NCBI GenBank assembly: GCA_900542015.1
Contig: UQLY01000003.1
Span: 124,001-188,000 of the forward strand
Direction: 5' to 3'
Origin: an uncultured Lachnospiraceae bacterium
Lineage (GTDB): Bacteria > Bacillota > Clostridia > Lachnospirales > Lachnospiraceae
Length of the DNA: 64,000 nucleotides
The translations under genes and the position numbers were made by a program. The notes under the pieces were generated by a model. That model was not told the origin of the DNA and did not search any database. It saw only the letters and a program-made list of their open reading frames with translations. Shown here piece by piece: positions 15,919 to 28,200 of the stretch. Position 1 is the first letter of the stretch; the number at the start of each line of letters is the position of its first letter.

Positions 15919-17304
15919 TCAATCGCCAGTTTTTATCCCGTCTGCCCCTACCAATTCCTCATAAGTATAGGTAACATCCCGCAATCCTTTATAATCTCTA
16001 TCATATAGCTGATCATATAGCTGAAAATATGCTTCCGTCAGTTCTTTATATTGCGCTTCTGTTACTCTGAAAAAATAATCTTGTCCCCATCTGTCATAAT
16101 AGCACTTTTGCCTAAGCTCTTCTGTCATTTGGATTTTTTTATCTTCGTCTGCATATCGGGGCAGATAAACGCAGTAAACCATCCCCTCCCGGTATGAATA
16201 TTGGTAAAATCTAACCCTCATTTCCAGTGTCGCATCTTCTTTCAATTTAAAAAGGTCATAACCTAATCCGTCATTACTACAAAAAATCGTCCTGCTTCCT
16301 CCCAAATGATAGTAAAGATTTAGATTTGTCCATAAGACAATCTGATCCCTGCTTTTGTCATATTGAAAAATCGCTAAAAAACTACCGGGCACATAAATAC
16401 ACAATTCTTGCGCTCCGTCGCCGCTCATATCAAACAGGTAATATTCGTAATCTGCCATATCGTAACTTCCTTCGATTCCATCCGGCACCACTACTGAAGG
16501 GTAATCCTTTGACGGAAAATCTTTCAGCAACAACTCCTCTCCCGTTTCCGAATCCAAATAGGTCCTTTCAAAAAGCAAAAATTCCTTAAAAATGCTCTTA
16601 TATTCCTCTAAATCCGCCGGATTCCCTTTTTCAAATTCAGCCTCCCATTCTATTTCCCCATAGGCGCTTTTTAACATATCGTAAATTTCATCGTCTGCGA
16701 ATTCCATTTCATAAAACGGGAAATCATCTATGTCGTCATAGATTCTATCACTTGGTACTCCTATTTCTTCATCATTTATAATTACATTCGGCTTAAACTT
16801 CATTGTTGCTTCGTTATTATAAGAATCAACAGCCTTAATCATTATTTCTTCATCCGGTCGCAGCCATATAGAATCCAGTTCCTTACCGTCTTCAGCGTTA
16901 ATAATATAGATGACTACATCTGAAAGATCCGTTGCTTCTGCCAGATCATTTGCCTTTACTTCCTCCAGTTCTCGGAAACTCACATTTTTTAAATAAATTA
17001 CCGGTGGAGTAGTGTCTCTGACCTCTATGGGAATAGTAATCTCCTGATTCTGATAACGGACAGTTGCATGATATTCTCCAACAGCCATATTGTTAATCTC
17101 CGAAATATCCAATTTTGCTTTTCTTTCCAACTCCTCTTCTTCCTCCGGAGCAGAAAAGACATAATCTAAAATCTTTTGCGGGGCATCTTCTCCCAACTCA
17201 ATAACAACATTTTTAGGCTGTATATCAATGCTTCCGCAGCCCGTTAGAATAAAACTGAGAATAAAAACGCTTAAAAAGCGTATCACATTTTTGGAATAAG
17301 CCAT
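15919..17304 (-). CDS. array family A lipoprotein with two Ig-like segments (461 aa)
   Basis: The ATG at 17304 follows GGAGGA and gives a signal ending ILTGC; the longer frame to 17367 is unlikely. Largest family A member. An Ig-like domain (GEYHATVRYQNQEITIPIEV, ending RDTTPPVIYL) is followed by a second beta segment (about 120-190) and then the core: YGEIEWEAEFEKGN, YYLFDMSGDGAQELCIYVP, FLAIFQYDKSRDQIVLWTN, the G-G-S-R-T turn, and FFRVTEAQYKELTEAYFQL with the closing TYTYEELVG. In the loop one Asp is replaced (DMSGDG). Related to the lipoproteins at 11312, 12314 and 17986. Surface-exposed, probably binding a protein or calcium; real role unknown. Confidence 0.74.
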   Translation of the reverse strand: MAYSKNVIRFLSVFILSFILTGCGSIDIQPKNVVIELGEDAPQKILDYVFSAPEEEEELERKAKLDISEINNMAVGEYHATVRYQNQEITIPIEVRDTTPPVIYLKNVSFRELEEVKANDLAEATDLSDVVIYIINAEDGKELDSIWLRPDEEIMIKAVDSYNNEATMKFKPNVIINDEEIGVPSDRIYDDIDDFPFYEMEFADDEIYDMLKSAYGEIEWEAEFEKGNPADLEEYKSIFKEFLLFERTYLDSETGEELLLKDFPSKDYPSVVVPDGIEGSYDMADYEYYLFDMSGDGAQELCIYVPGSFLAIFQYDKSRDQIVLWTNLNLYYHLGGSRTIFCSNDGLGYDLFKLKEDATLEMRVRFYQYSYREGMVYCVYLPRYADEDKKIQMTEELRQKCYYDRWGQDYFFRVTEAQYKELTEAYFQLYDQLYDRDYKGLRDVTYTYEELVGADGIKTGD

Positions 17305-17403
17305 TACAATTTGTTCCTCCAATATAACTTCATTTATTGTATAAAAAGAAGCTGCCCTTGAAACCACAATTTAAAAACTACAGGAAACAACACGGTATCG
17401 TTT

Positions 17404-17943
17404 TTACTCTTGTACCTCTTCTACTTGATATTTTCCATCCGAATATCTTAAAATTAGTCTATTCTCAAACCTTAAATTAAAAATTTCTATATTATGAAAT
17501 CCATTTGTTTTTTGTGACATTATGAACATTTCTCCCATTTTGGTGTCTCCTTCTTCAAAACAATCTTCAAAAAGCAAAACAGTCAATAAAAGAATCTTTT
17601 TATATGAATCCCCCTCATTAAGTAATACATGAAGGCTATCTCCATGAGTACCCGTATGGAGAGGCGAACTAATATATACTATCTTATCCATAAGACCATC
17701 TTCATTTAAGTCAGTATCATAATATTTTATACTAATTCTTTTGCTAGTTGTTATAGTTTCTACATCTATAATATCCTGTTTATAATACTCTAAAATTTCC
17801 GGGTTCTCGAAACCATCTTTCATCTCTAAAACAATATTTTGACTTTTCACTTGTCCCCGGATAACAAGTATTACTATTACTAATAGCAAAAAAACCATGG
17901 TTACTAATAGCTTATTTATTATCGATTTTTTATTGGGTTTCAT
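17404..17943 (-). CDS. membrane-anchored protein with D-x-N-x-D-G loop, array family B (copy 2)
   Basis: 179 residues, paralogue of the 175-aa protein at 7502. Shared parts: the N-terminal anchor (INKLLV...MVFLLLVIV), QNIVLEMKDGFENPEILEYYKQDI, the loop DTDLNEDGLMDKIVYISSPL, and a GEMFIMSQKTNGF strand. The C-termini differ. It stands 42 bases after the stop of the 418-aa family A lipoprotein, and the same gene order (family A tail, leader, family B) is seen in decayed form near 8 kb. The loop matches calcium-binding repeats of secreted proteins, but a single loop alone does not prove binding. Confidence 0.72.
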   Translation of the reverse strand: MKPNKKSIINKLLVTMVFLLLVIVILVIRGQVKSQNIVLEMKDGFENPEILEYYKQDIIDVETITTSKRISIKYYDTDLNEDGLMDKIVYISSPLHTGTHGDSLHVLLNEGDSYKKILLLTVLLFEDCFEEGDTKMGEMFIMSQKTNGFHNIEIFNLRFENRLILRYSDGKYQVEEVQE

Positions 17944-17985
17944 TTAAATCATATCCTCTTTTGCTATCACGTTTACTACTATAGA

Positions 17986-19242
17986 TCAGTTATATTTAAC
18001 CGCTTTTACAATTTCATCATAGTGATATCTGACCTCCCTTATGTTTTGATTTGTTTTTTCTTCTGCATCTAAATAATAAGAAATCAATTCTGCATATTTT
18101 GACAGATATAAATCATATTTTTCCGGATCTCCTTTATTGAAATCTGTATACCATTCAACTCCTTCAAAGATTTTATTGATATCTATAAATACATCCTCAT
18201 TGACAAAATCCAGCTCATTTGCCATATCGTCATAACTTTCAAAAATCTGATCTGCATCCATATCGTATGTATATTGATATTTTTTAATTTCCTTTTCTGC
18301 CCATGCCCTTGCATCCCGCATATATTGTTCTAATTCCTCAAACTGCTCTTCTGTAACATAAAAATATCCTCTTCCATCCCCGTTTACTATCTGATATGAG
18401 TTTTCATAAAGTTTATCCGATACTATTATTTCTCCTTCAGCATTTTTACAGGGAATAGCGATTATGTATTTATAGCCGCAATAGTTCATATAAGTACTTT
18501 CTTCTTCTCCATATTCATTCAAAATATTCATATATTCCGGTCTTCCGTCTCCGCTAAATACTGTCCTTGTTCCTCCCAACTGGCTATAACTCCCTGTTTC
18601 ATACCAGAGATATACTTCATCATTTTGTACATCATATTTAAATACATAGATACTTACCGGTGCAATCACTTCTACACAAAGCTCCTGTGCTCCATCTCCG
18701 TCAAAATCGTAAATATAATAATGATTGGCTTCCATATCATAGTATAAATGACTGCCGTCCGGCTCGTTAATTTGTTGTGCAATCAGAGAATCCAGCGTTG
18801 CTTTCTCTCCGTTTGCAGGATTCAGATATTCTCTTTCCATCAGGAGCAACTCCTTATATTTTTGCAGATGAAGCTCCAACCCCTCTTTTTTTCCCGGTTC
18901 AAACTCCGGATACCATTCAACTTGTCCGAGGGTTTCCTTTAATTCTTCATATGCGGCATCATCTATATATTCTAAATCTGCATCGCGTAAAGAGAAAAAA
19001 TCACTATATTCTCTTGTATTGTTATCGCTTATACTTGAATTTTCCTCTTCTGCTATTTTATCCTCCAGAATTGCATTTGAATTTTCTGAAACTTCCGTCT
19101 TCCTTTGGACTTTCATTTCTCCTTCTTCTATATTTTCTTGTAGCTTATCATTCGGCAAATTGCAAGCAGACAAGAATATAATTAAGTTTAGTAAAATGCA
19201 AACATATAATAATACTTTTATCTCTTTTTTAAACCCAAACAT
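17986..19242 (-). CDS. array family A lipoprotein directly after the RHS gene (418 aa)
   Basis: The ATG at 19242 has AAGGAG six bases upstream and gives a signal ending FLSAC. It starts 16 bases after the RHS stop codon, the place where cognate immunity genes of polymorphic toxins are normally found. Core: LGQVEWYPEFEPGK, YYIYDFDGDGAQELCVEV, SIYVFKYDVQNDEVYLWYE, the G-G-T-R-T turn, and YFYVTEEQFEELEQYM with YQYTYDM. A second partial copy of the core's first block follows (FVNEDVFIDINKIFEGVEWY, TDFNKGDPEKYDLYLSKY) and then a repeated YHYDEIVKAV ending. So the gene was lengthened by fusion with a second family member that lost its middle. Predicted immunity or partner protein of the RHS tip; inference from position. 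Confidence 0.75.
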   Translation of the reverse strand: MFGFKKEIKVLLYVCILLNLIIFLSACNLPNDKLQENIEEGEMKVQRKTEVSENSNAILEDKIAEEENSSISDNNTREYSDFFSLRDADLEYIDDAAYEELKETLGQVEWYPEFEPGKKEGLELHLQKYKELLLMEREYLNPANGEKATLDSLIAQQINEPDGSHLYYDMEANHYYIYDFDGDGAQELCVEVIAPVSIYVFKYDVQNDEVYLWYETGSYSQLGGTRTVFSGDGRPEYMNILNEYGEEESTYMNYCGYKYIIAIPCKNAEGEIIVSDKLYENSYQIVNGDGRGYFYVTEEQFEELEQYMRDARAWAEKEIKKYQYTYDMDADQIFESYDDMANELDFVNEDVFIDINKIFEGVEWYTDFNKGDPEKYDLYLSKYAELISYYLDAEEKTNQNIREVRYHYDEIVKAVKYN

Positions 19243-19258
19243 CTCTTTTTGCTCCTTA

Positions 19259-22200
19259 TTATTTATCAACAATAATTTCTTTTAACCGATAATCATTAGG
19301 ATTAAAATCTGGCATGTCTCCTTTAATAGTAAATTCTATAACCATGCCGCTCACATCATCTGGTGAAAACTCTAAAGCATTTGTAGCATTTGGTTCTCTA
19401 ATTCCTGTTTGTACCATCCCATTTGGAACATTTGTAATTACTTCATATGGTAAATTTGTTTTTGTTCCCTCATTGGGATATTTATTATACGTATGAGCCT
19501 TTAAATCTGCTACAACACAAGGTATTTCAATCATTTCATTTGGAGTATTGGTATCACTTATATTTTGGAGTATTAGTGTAATATCCCTGTTCTTCAAATA
19601 TTCTTCTGTTAATGTTCCTGTTACAGGATAGTAATAGTCTAAAATTCCAACTCCGACTGCAACATTATATCTATTCTCCTCATTTTTTAAAGTCTTTGCA
19701 TCTCCTTCTTCATATATTCCACTTGCTCCCCAATTGTACGCTGGATGAAATATATATTCAATAATCGTCTTATTCTCTAAATCAAATATAATTTCATCAA
19801 TTGTATCAGGAATAATATATTCATTAGCTCCATTAACAATTTTGACAGAATCATATTCTATCATTTCTTGTTCTCTTCCCAATTTAATATATTCATATCC
19901 CATACACCTTGCCGCCTCTACCTTTGCCGCAATGCTTTCCGCATAAGTAAACGATCCTCCAGGAGTACTCATTAAAGTAATAATCGGTGTTCTCAAAAGA
20001 AGATTATTATAATACTCCTGCCCATTGTAGATCCTGACATTGTCCAAAAGGGTATTCTCCTTCGGCAGTCCTGCGGCGTCCCTTCTGCTCTGGTACGCTG
20101 CCTTTGCCGCATCTGTGGGGTTGTTTACTGTAGGTTTTAATGCCGGTCCGTTTCCTCCTTTTGCGACCCGGATATTGTCCTGGAGGCTGGGAAGTTGGTT
20201 CTTTGTTTTTGCATGTCCGCTGGGATCGGCAAAGTTAACCGGGTTATTTTCCGCATAGGTATAACGGTTCTGACTCAGGATACTTTCTATTCTTCCTGCA
20301 TAGGTGTCTTTGCTGGTAAAAGTTCCTGTGGTCATGTTGTAGTATCTTGCCCTCAGATATTGGATACCCAGGGTTTCGTGAGTGTATTCGCCGTTATATG
20401 CGTAATTCTCATAGGTTTGTCTGATACCGGTTGTCCCGTCTGTCGTCCGGATGGTAACTTTGTAGGAATCCGTTGTGTAGGTGGTTCCTGTCCCGCCAGG
20501 GGTGTAGGTATAGGCGGTTTTTTTGCTGCCGCTTATGAGGTTTGCCACGCTTCCGGTGCCTGTATAGTAGTAGGTGCCGCGGACGGTCATGGCTGCTGCC
20601 GAATCTCCTGTCGCAGGGGAAATTCCTGCAAAGGGGGTGTTTCCCGCAGAAGGGGCGCATCCGGTCAGGGTGTAGCTTTCTCTGTTTATGCCGTAGGTGT
20701 AGTTTACCGTGGCGTCTCCCATGCCGCCGTTTGTGATGTTTTCCGCAAGTACTCTGGCATTGGCGCCGGTGGTATCGTTGACGTAGCTGACCTGCCGGTA
20801 AGCGTCCGCCGCGAGCTGCTGCCCGGTGGTGTCCGCGACGGCACGACTGATCAGATCGAAGGGAGTTCCTTCTTTTTGGACGGTCTCCGCTGCGGCGGAA
20901 AAGTCCGTTTCATAGATTTCTTCTTCCCAAAGCACGGTAATGTCGTCGGTAAAATTCATTTTGTCATGGAGCCAGGTTTTAAAGGGCGTCGGCAATGGGA
21001 GAAGGATGTCCGCAGCCTGGCAGAGGACGCCGTACCAGAAGGCGGTAAAGCCGTTGCTGCCTGTTTGATCCTCAGACAGAGGGGCTTCTCCCGGCGGACT
21101 GTTTTGGGTCACGTTGTTTTGGGTCAGGCTGTTTTCCCTTTGGTCATAGCTTCCGGTAAGGGTTTGGGGTTCTTTTTCTTCCGCGTTATTCTTTCCCGTG
21201 CTGCCCTGCTCCGCCTGAAGGGTATCCTGTCCTGCTGCCGTCGGTGCGTCCGCATCCGGGCTGTTTTGGGTATCGTCCGTTTCTTTTTGTATCAGCTCAG
21301 GCATGTATTCCATCATGAATACACGGTTGTCGCTGCCGTCGTAGAGGGCGGCAAGGAGCAGGTTTTCCCGATCCGTTACGGCGCTTAGGCGGTTTGATGC
21401 GTCGTAGAGGTAGTAGCGGGTCCGGCTTCCCTCTTCTTTTATGAGGTTCCCGGCTGCGTCATAGGTGTAGCGGGTTTGTCCGGTAAGGCTGTCTTCGGCT
21501 GTTGCCAGTCTGCCGGCTTCATCGTAGGTATAGGTGGTTTTTTGTGTAGCACCGTCTGCCTCGGTCTGCATCATAAGACGGTTGCCGGCGGGGTCGTAGG
21601 CATAGGTCACGGTAACGGTTTGGTGTTCTTTTTTTCCGTCGGAGGTGCCTACCAGTTGCGTCAGTTCCGAGCGGATGAGCTGTGACATACCGTCGTATTG
21701 GTAGATATATTCCTGTTCCACGGTAAGCCCGTCCTGGAAAAGTCTGATTTTTTCGTTTGTGATGTTGCCTCTTTCGTCGTAGGCGTATCCGTAGGCGGAA
21801 ATGGTTTTTCCGTCGTATTGGTTGACAAGTCCGGTGATTTGTCCCAGTTTGTCATAGGCGATGCGGGTTTCTCCGTCTTCTCTGATAACGCGGGTCAGGT
21901 TGCCGTCTTTGTCGTATTCATAGCGGGTTGTTCTGCCGGTAAGATCGGTTACGCCTGTCATGCGGTTTAGCGCGTCGTAGGTGTAGGATACGGTTCCGCC
22001 GTCGGGGTATGTCACTTGTGTTATGTTTCCGTAGAGATCGTACTGGTAGGTAAGGGTATTTCCGTCTCCGTCCACGGCGGTTATGAGTCTTCCTGCAGCA
22101 TCATAGGTGTAGGCGGTTTCTCCGGTTATGTCGTTCATTTTGGTCAGGCGCCCCATGGAGTCGTAGCTGTAGGAGGCGTCCGACAGGCTGTCGCCGGTCT

Positions 22201-25200
22201 GTTTCCGGGTCAGGCGGTTTAACTGGTCATAATCGTAGGTTGTCCGACTGTCGTTTGGATCGATGCTGCTTTGGAGGTTGCCGTTTTGATCATAGGTATT
22301 TTCGGTCCGGTTTCCCAGAGGGTCTGTGATACTAAGGAGGTTTCCGGCTTGGTCATATGTGTAGACAGTGCTTTCTCCATTGGGGTCGGTAACTGTTGTA
22401 AGGCGGTCCATGGCATCATAGGTATAGGAGGCGGTCGCGGTTCCGTTATTTACGGCAATCAGCCTGTCACAGGAATCGTATCCATAAGCATAGTGTTCTT
22501 CTTCCGCTATGCTTTCTCCGGTCAGCCGCCCTTTTGCATCATAAGTATAGGTATTCCGGTATCCTTCCGCGTTTGTTACCATGGTTAAGTTGGAAAGGCT
22601 GTCATATTCGTATGCCGTTACTGCCTTTTTAGGGGAAACGGTTTCTGTCAGCCGGTTTCTTTCATCGTAAGTATAACCTGTCACGCCGCCTAATGGGTCC
22701 TTTACAAAAGTCAGATTGCCGGTCTCATCATAACTGTATGTATAGGTCCGGTCTCCGGTGCTGTCTATGCCTTCTCCTTTGCTGGTTTCCGACAAAAGCT
22801 GTCCTTCCGTATCATAGCCAAACTGCCTGGACAGCCCTGCCGCATCGGTTGTTTTTGTCAGGTTTCCGGCAAGATCGTATTCATATCGGTATAGAGCGCC
22901 GTCCGCGCAGGTTACTCCTGTCAGGTTTCCTGCCTTATCATAAGTATAATTCGTTTTGCCTCCCATTGCATCAGTTATTTCTACAATTTGGTTTAAAGAG
23001 TTATACTCATAGTTAGTTTTTTGTTGGTCTGACCCTTCGCCTCCTTTCGTAAGAGCGGTTACATTCCCAACGCTGTCATACTCATATATGGTTTCCAGTC
23101 CCGTAGGTCCGCAGACCTTTATAATTCTGCCCGCTTTATCATAAGCATAGCTATAGTTTGCGCCGTCAGCCAGGGTCTTATTTGTCAGGCGGTTTACCGG
23201 ATCATACGCATAAGCCGTCCTGCTGCCGTCGGGCGCGGTCTCCTCCATAAGATTGCCGCACAGATCGTATTCATAGGAAGTCTGATTTCCCAGCGCATCC
23301 GTGACGGCAATACAGCGGTCCATGGCATCATAGGCATACTCTGTCATTCTCTCTCCGCTTTCCTTTACCGCCACCAGGTTGTCCGCCGCGTCATAAGCAA
23401 AAAGGTCCTCTGCCCCATCCTCGTGAATCATGGAAATCAGTCTGTTTCGCGCATCATAAGAATAGGAAACTTCATTTCCCTTAGGATTGGTCATTTTAAT
23501 CAGGTTGCCCGCGCTGTCATATTGGTATTCGGTGGTACGTGTAAGAGAATCCGTTACCGTAATTACATTTCCCACCTCGTCATAGGTATAAACGGTAACT
23601 CCGCCGTCTGCAGACTGTTCTTTGGTCAGTCTTCCAGCCTTATCATAAGTATAGCTTTCCGTTGCTCCCAACGGGTCTTTGACTGAAATCAGGTTTCCGG
23701 TCTCATCATAGGACATAAATGCTTTGCTGCCCCGGGCATCCCTGATGGCGGTCAGTCTGTTTTCAGCGTCATATTCATATTCCGTTCTGCTGCCGCGCGC
23801 ATCCGTCCGGCTTAAAGGATTTCCGTACAAATCATATTCATAGGTCGTTTTGTTTCCTATCGGATCAACCTGTGCAGTCAGATTGCCCGTTACATCGTAT
23901 TCATAGCGGGTAACTGCTCCCAGCGCGTCGGTTTCTTTGATGATTCTGTCAAAGGCGTCGTATTCGTATGTTGTTTCACGGTTTAGGGCGTCTGTCATTC
24001 CGGCAAGCCTTCCCTTTTTATCATAAGTATATCCCGTTACGCCGCCGTCCGGTGCGGTTTCAGACAAAAGATTACCATTGGCGTCATAGGTATAGAGGGT
24101 CTCTCTGCCCATTGCATCCGTAACGGATGTGTTTCTGCCCAGGCTGTCCCATTTATAAACCGTCTTTTGCCCTAACGGATCTGTAATGCCTGTCAGATTA
24201 CCCGTTTTATCATATTCGTAGGTAGTCAGATAATGTCTTCCGTCGGCAGATGAAACCAGTCTTCCCATAGCGTCGTACCTATAAAGAAACTGCGTTTCAT
24301 CCGGCAGGGTTTCCGCAATGAGATTTCCGTTGCCGTCATAGGCGTAGGCGGTTGTGTTTCCTTCCCCGTCGGTTTCCGTCAGCAGGTTTCCGTCTCCGTC
24401 ATAGGTATAGGTCTGCGTGATCCCGCCCGGCGCCGTTACCATAGTCAGATTGCCCGCGCCGTCATAGGTATAATGGTATTGATATCCGCCTGCCGTCGTC
24501 TCTTTAACCGGACGGTTTTCCTCGTCGTATGCAAAAACGGTTTTTCTTCCTTCTGAATCGGTTCTTAAAATGCAGTTGCCGTTTGCGTCGTATTCTTGCA
24601 TTTCTTTCAAACCGTTAGCAAGTTCCGTACTGATTATCTGTCCTTTTGCATTATATGTATACGCCACAGCAAAAACGCCGTCCTTTGTCACAGAAAGCAG
24701 ATTTCCTCCCGCATCATATTGATAATGAGTCTGAATCCCTTCTTCATCCGTATAAACAACAACTTGTCCATAATAAGGGTCATAAGTCGCCGTTACGGAA
24801 TTTCCCACTGGGTCTTTCGCGCATATCACGTTATCATGTGCATCATAAGTATAGGTATATATTCCGCCTTCGCTGTCCGTAATTCTGATCAGGCGGTTCA
24901 TCTCGTCATATTCGTATCCGGTCATATTCCCCTCGGGATCTTTTTGGCTCAATCGGTTCCCGCCCACGTCATAAGTATATTCATAGCGGTTTCCCATAGG
25001 ATCAGTCACGGATAAAATATCGTTGCTTTTGTTGTAGGTATAGCGGGTCACGCCTCCTAAGGGGTCGGTTACGGACTGTACCAGTCCGGTTTTGCCGTAC
25101 ACGATTGCGGTGGTATTTCCTTCCGGTGTTTTCATCACGGTATTTCTTCCCATAGCATCATAGGCAAAGGTGCTTGTGTTCCCTTCCGCGTCCGTATAGT

Positions 25201-28200
25201 TTACAATCTGCCCGAGAGCGTTGTATGCAAATTTTCCTGTAACCTTTTCGTTTGTCCGTGTCTCGGTCAGATAATTTCCCATATAGTGATAAGTCAGGCG
25301 GTTTCCGTTTGCATCCGTCTTTTGAATCAGACGGTTCCGGTTGTCATAGGCATAAACGGTTGTATTTCCTTCTTCATCAATGGTTTTTATAAGATTCCCG
25401 TCTGCATCGTATTCGGCGGCGGCGGTGTTTCCCAGAGGGTCTGTCACGGTCAGGAGGTTTCCGTCGCTGTCATAGGTATAGATGTTTTCGATATCCCCGG
25501 TTTGTCTGCGGGTAATATTTCCGTTTTCGTCATAGGTATAGGTAGTTTCCACTCCAGCCCGGTCGGACTGTACGGTCAGGAGGTTGTCCCGGTACTGTCT
25601 GGTTTCGGCGCTTCCGTCCGGGTAGAGGATTGCGGTGGTGCGGTAATTGTCGTCATATTCATAGATTGTCCGGTTGCCCCGGGCGTCGGTCGTTGTTGTT
25701 TTTCCTTTTTGGTATTCTAAACGGATTTCGTTTCCGTTTTCGTCCAACTGTCTGACAACCCTGCCCATAGCGTCGTAGGTATTTTGTACGATTCTTGTAT
25801 TGTTTTCGTCATACCAGGAGAGCATACGGTGGTTTTCATCATAAAGGAAGCGTTTGCTTGCTCCCAGAGGGTCGGTCACTTTGGTAAGGTTCTGGCGGCT
25901 GTCATATTCATAATAAAACACGCCGCCGTTTGGCATGGTAACGGAGGAAATAAACCCTTCGGGGGTAAGAGTGATTTTCATGGTCACGCCTTCTCTGGTA
26001 ATGGCGGTTAATTTCCCTTCGGAATTTCTTTGTATGGTCAGAGTTTCGCCGTTTTCTCCCGTGGTCTGGATGAGGTTGCCGCCCGCGTCAAAAATGCTGG
26101 TGCTGTCGTCTTCTTTTGTGACGGTATAGCGGTAGACGGGATAGGTCTGTTCCCCGGCGGAGAATTGGGCTTTTGCCTGTCCGGTCTGTTCGCGACGCAG
26201 TTTGAGCCGGTATCCTTCCGGCGCGCTGTAGGCGCCGTTCCCGTCGGGCGTAAAGAGAATGCTGCTTCCGTCCTGGCGGTTATAGCACAGGGAGCCGTCG
26301 GGAAGCGCACTGATACTTTCGTCAAACAGTGAGGTAAAGCCCCTGCCAAAGCTCCCCGCCCGGTCAGCATTTAGAGCATTGTAGGATCTTGTGAGGGCGA
26401 AGGTGCCGAAGCTGTCGGTATAGGAAAAGTCTTCCTGGGCAAGGTAAAAGTTTCCTGTGTTGAGGTTGACGGGTTCAAAGCCAAATTCACAGTGAAGCGC
26501 TCTGCCTAAGAGGGCGCTGTCGATGGCGTTTTTTTCTTCATCAGTAAGCTCTGCGGGCTGGTAGGGGGTGTTTTGTTTGGGGTTGCGGATAAAGAGGGTA
26601 TTGTTTTCCACCAGGAGGAGGTCCGCAGCTTTGTTGTCAAACAGGAGGGTTTCTAAGGGTACGCCGTAGTAGTCCGCAATTTTTTTCATGGTATCGTACC
26701 GGGTCACGCGGTAGATGAGGAAGTCGTCGCTTTTTGTTTCACTTCCTGTCTGGTCCTGATACGCTGCTCGGGCTTTGATTGAGTAAAGGGTGTCATAGGC
26801 AAAATCGGTAAAGGGGTACGCGGTCTGCCAGTTTGATGTTACGTCCCGGTAACGGAGCGTCCCCGCAGGAAAAGCGGATTCAAAGGCAGTGCTGTCCGGA
26901 AAGGTTTTATCGCAGGCTGCGGAGAGGATCAGTCCTTTGTAGTTTTTGGCGGTATCGGAGAGTTCATAGGAAAGGGTGCTGTAAGGGCGCGCCAGTCCGT
27001 CCGCAAATACGCCGTAGCATTGCATTTTTCCGTCCGTAGTGGTAAGAGTCATGGGGCGGAGGTTGACGGTGGTATCGTTCAGGCTATAGTCTATGGGCAT
27101 ATCGGAGTCTTGCCATTCTATGGTAATGCTGGGGGTGTAGGCGGTATCCGGGTAATTTTCGGAAGCAAACACGGCGCCGGGCATGGTTTCGTTTGTCGAG
27201 ATCAGGACAAGTCCGTGGCTGTCATAGATGCCGTTCATCCAGCCGCTTACAGAGTCTCTGATATCGAAACTGTGCCAGCCTTTTCCTGCGGTTTCCATGC
27301 TGTCTTTTCCTGCTGCGTAGCGGTCGATTGCTACGGAGTTGTCCCATGTGATGTCGGGATAATAGAGGGGATCTTTCAGCCGGTAGCAGCCGATGTCGAA
27401 TCCGGTGTTGTCGTTGATCTGGTAAATGTCAAGTTTTGCGGACAGAACGTCTACACCTGTCAGTCCGGCTTCTATCATGATGCTTTGGTAGAGAAAGGTA
27501 GTAATGATGTAGCTTCTGGTTTTTCCGATGCCGTCAAAGAATCCGGTGCAACTGACGGTGTCTTCGCGGATAGGACCTGCCACGGAGGATACGGTAAAGT
27601 TGTCGATCTGTCTGTCCAGGACGGTTGTGCTGGGATCGATTTTTATGGGATAGGTTCTCTGATCGTCAGAAAGCCATTGAGAATCTGCAGTAAGTATAAG
27701 TTCATAGGCGGTTTCCTGTTCTTTTAGCCGGAGCTCTATGTTTGTGGAGCTGTTTCCCGCGGCGTCGGTCATTTGAGGCGCGCTGATGATCATGGCAGGA
27801 AAATTTCCGCCGGAAGTTGTGTCAGCGGATGCGGAAATCCCATTGGCGGACAGGGTATTGTCAGCAGGCAGAGCGCTGTCGTTGGCGGATACGGAGATTC
27901 CGTTAGCGGACAGGGTGTTGTCTTCCGGATAGATGTAAACGCAGTTGTCCTGTAATTCTGCGCGGATTCCGTCTTTTTTCAGGATATAGGTAAAGGTGCT
28001 GCGTTCCTGGGGCGCTAAGAGAATAATGTCCTGTTTGATTCCGTTTGGAAGGACGGTATATTGGACGTCGATATTTTGGTAGACTTCGTTGTAGCGGATG
28101 GCGTTTTCGGAGACGACGGCTTTGGTGTAGTTTCCGCTTTCAGGTTGGAGGGTGGTTTCGGTGCGGTTGGCGGAGACGGTCAAAGCTGCGGTGTCGGGTG

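Noticed and set aside
20195..21388. 397-codon plus-strand open frame opposite the RHS gene
   Set aside because: It is the antisense of the RHS coding region; composition is untypical (Val/Gly/Phe/Cys-rich) and there is no plausible ribosome binding site. Several similar antisense frames along the YD repeats arise for the same reason.
21370..26100. Regular repetition that could suggest a CRISPR array
   Set aside because: The period is 63 bases, in frame, highly diverged and fully explained by YD repeats; there are no constant repeats with unique spacers and no cas genes.
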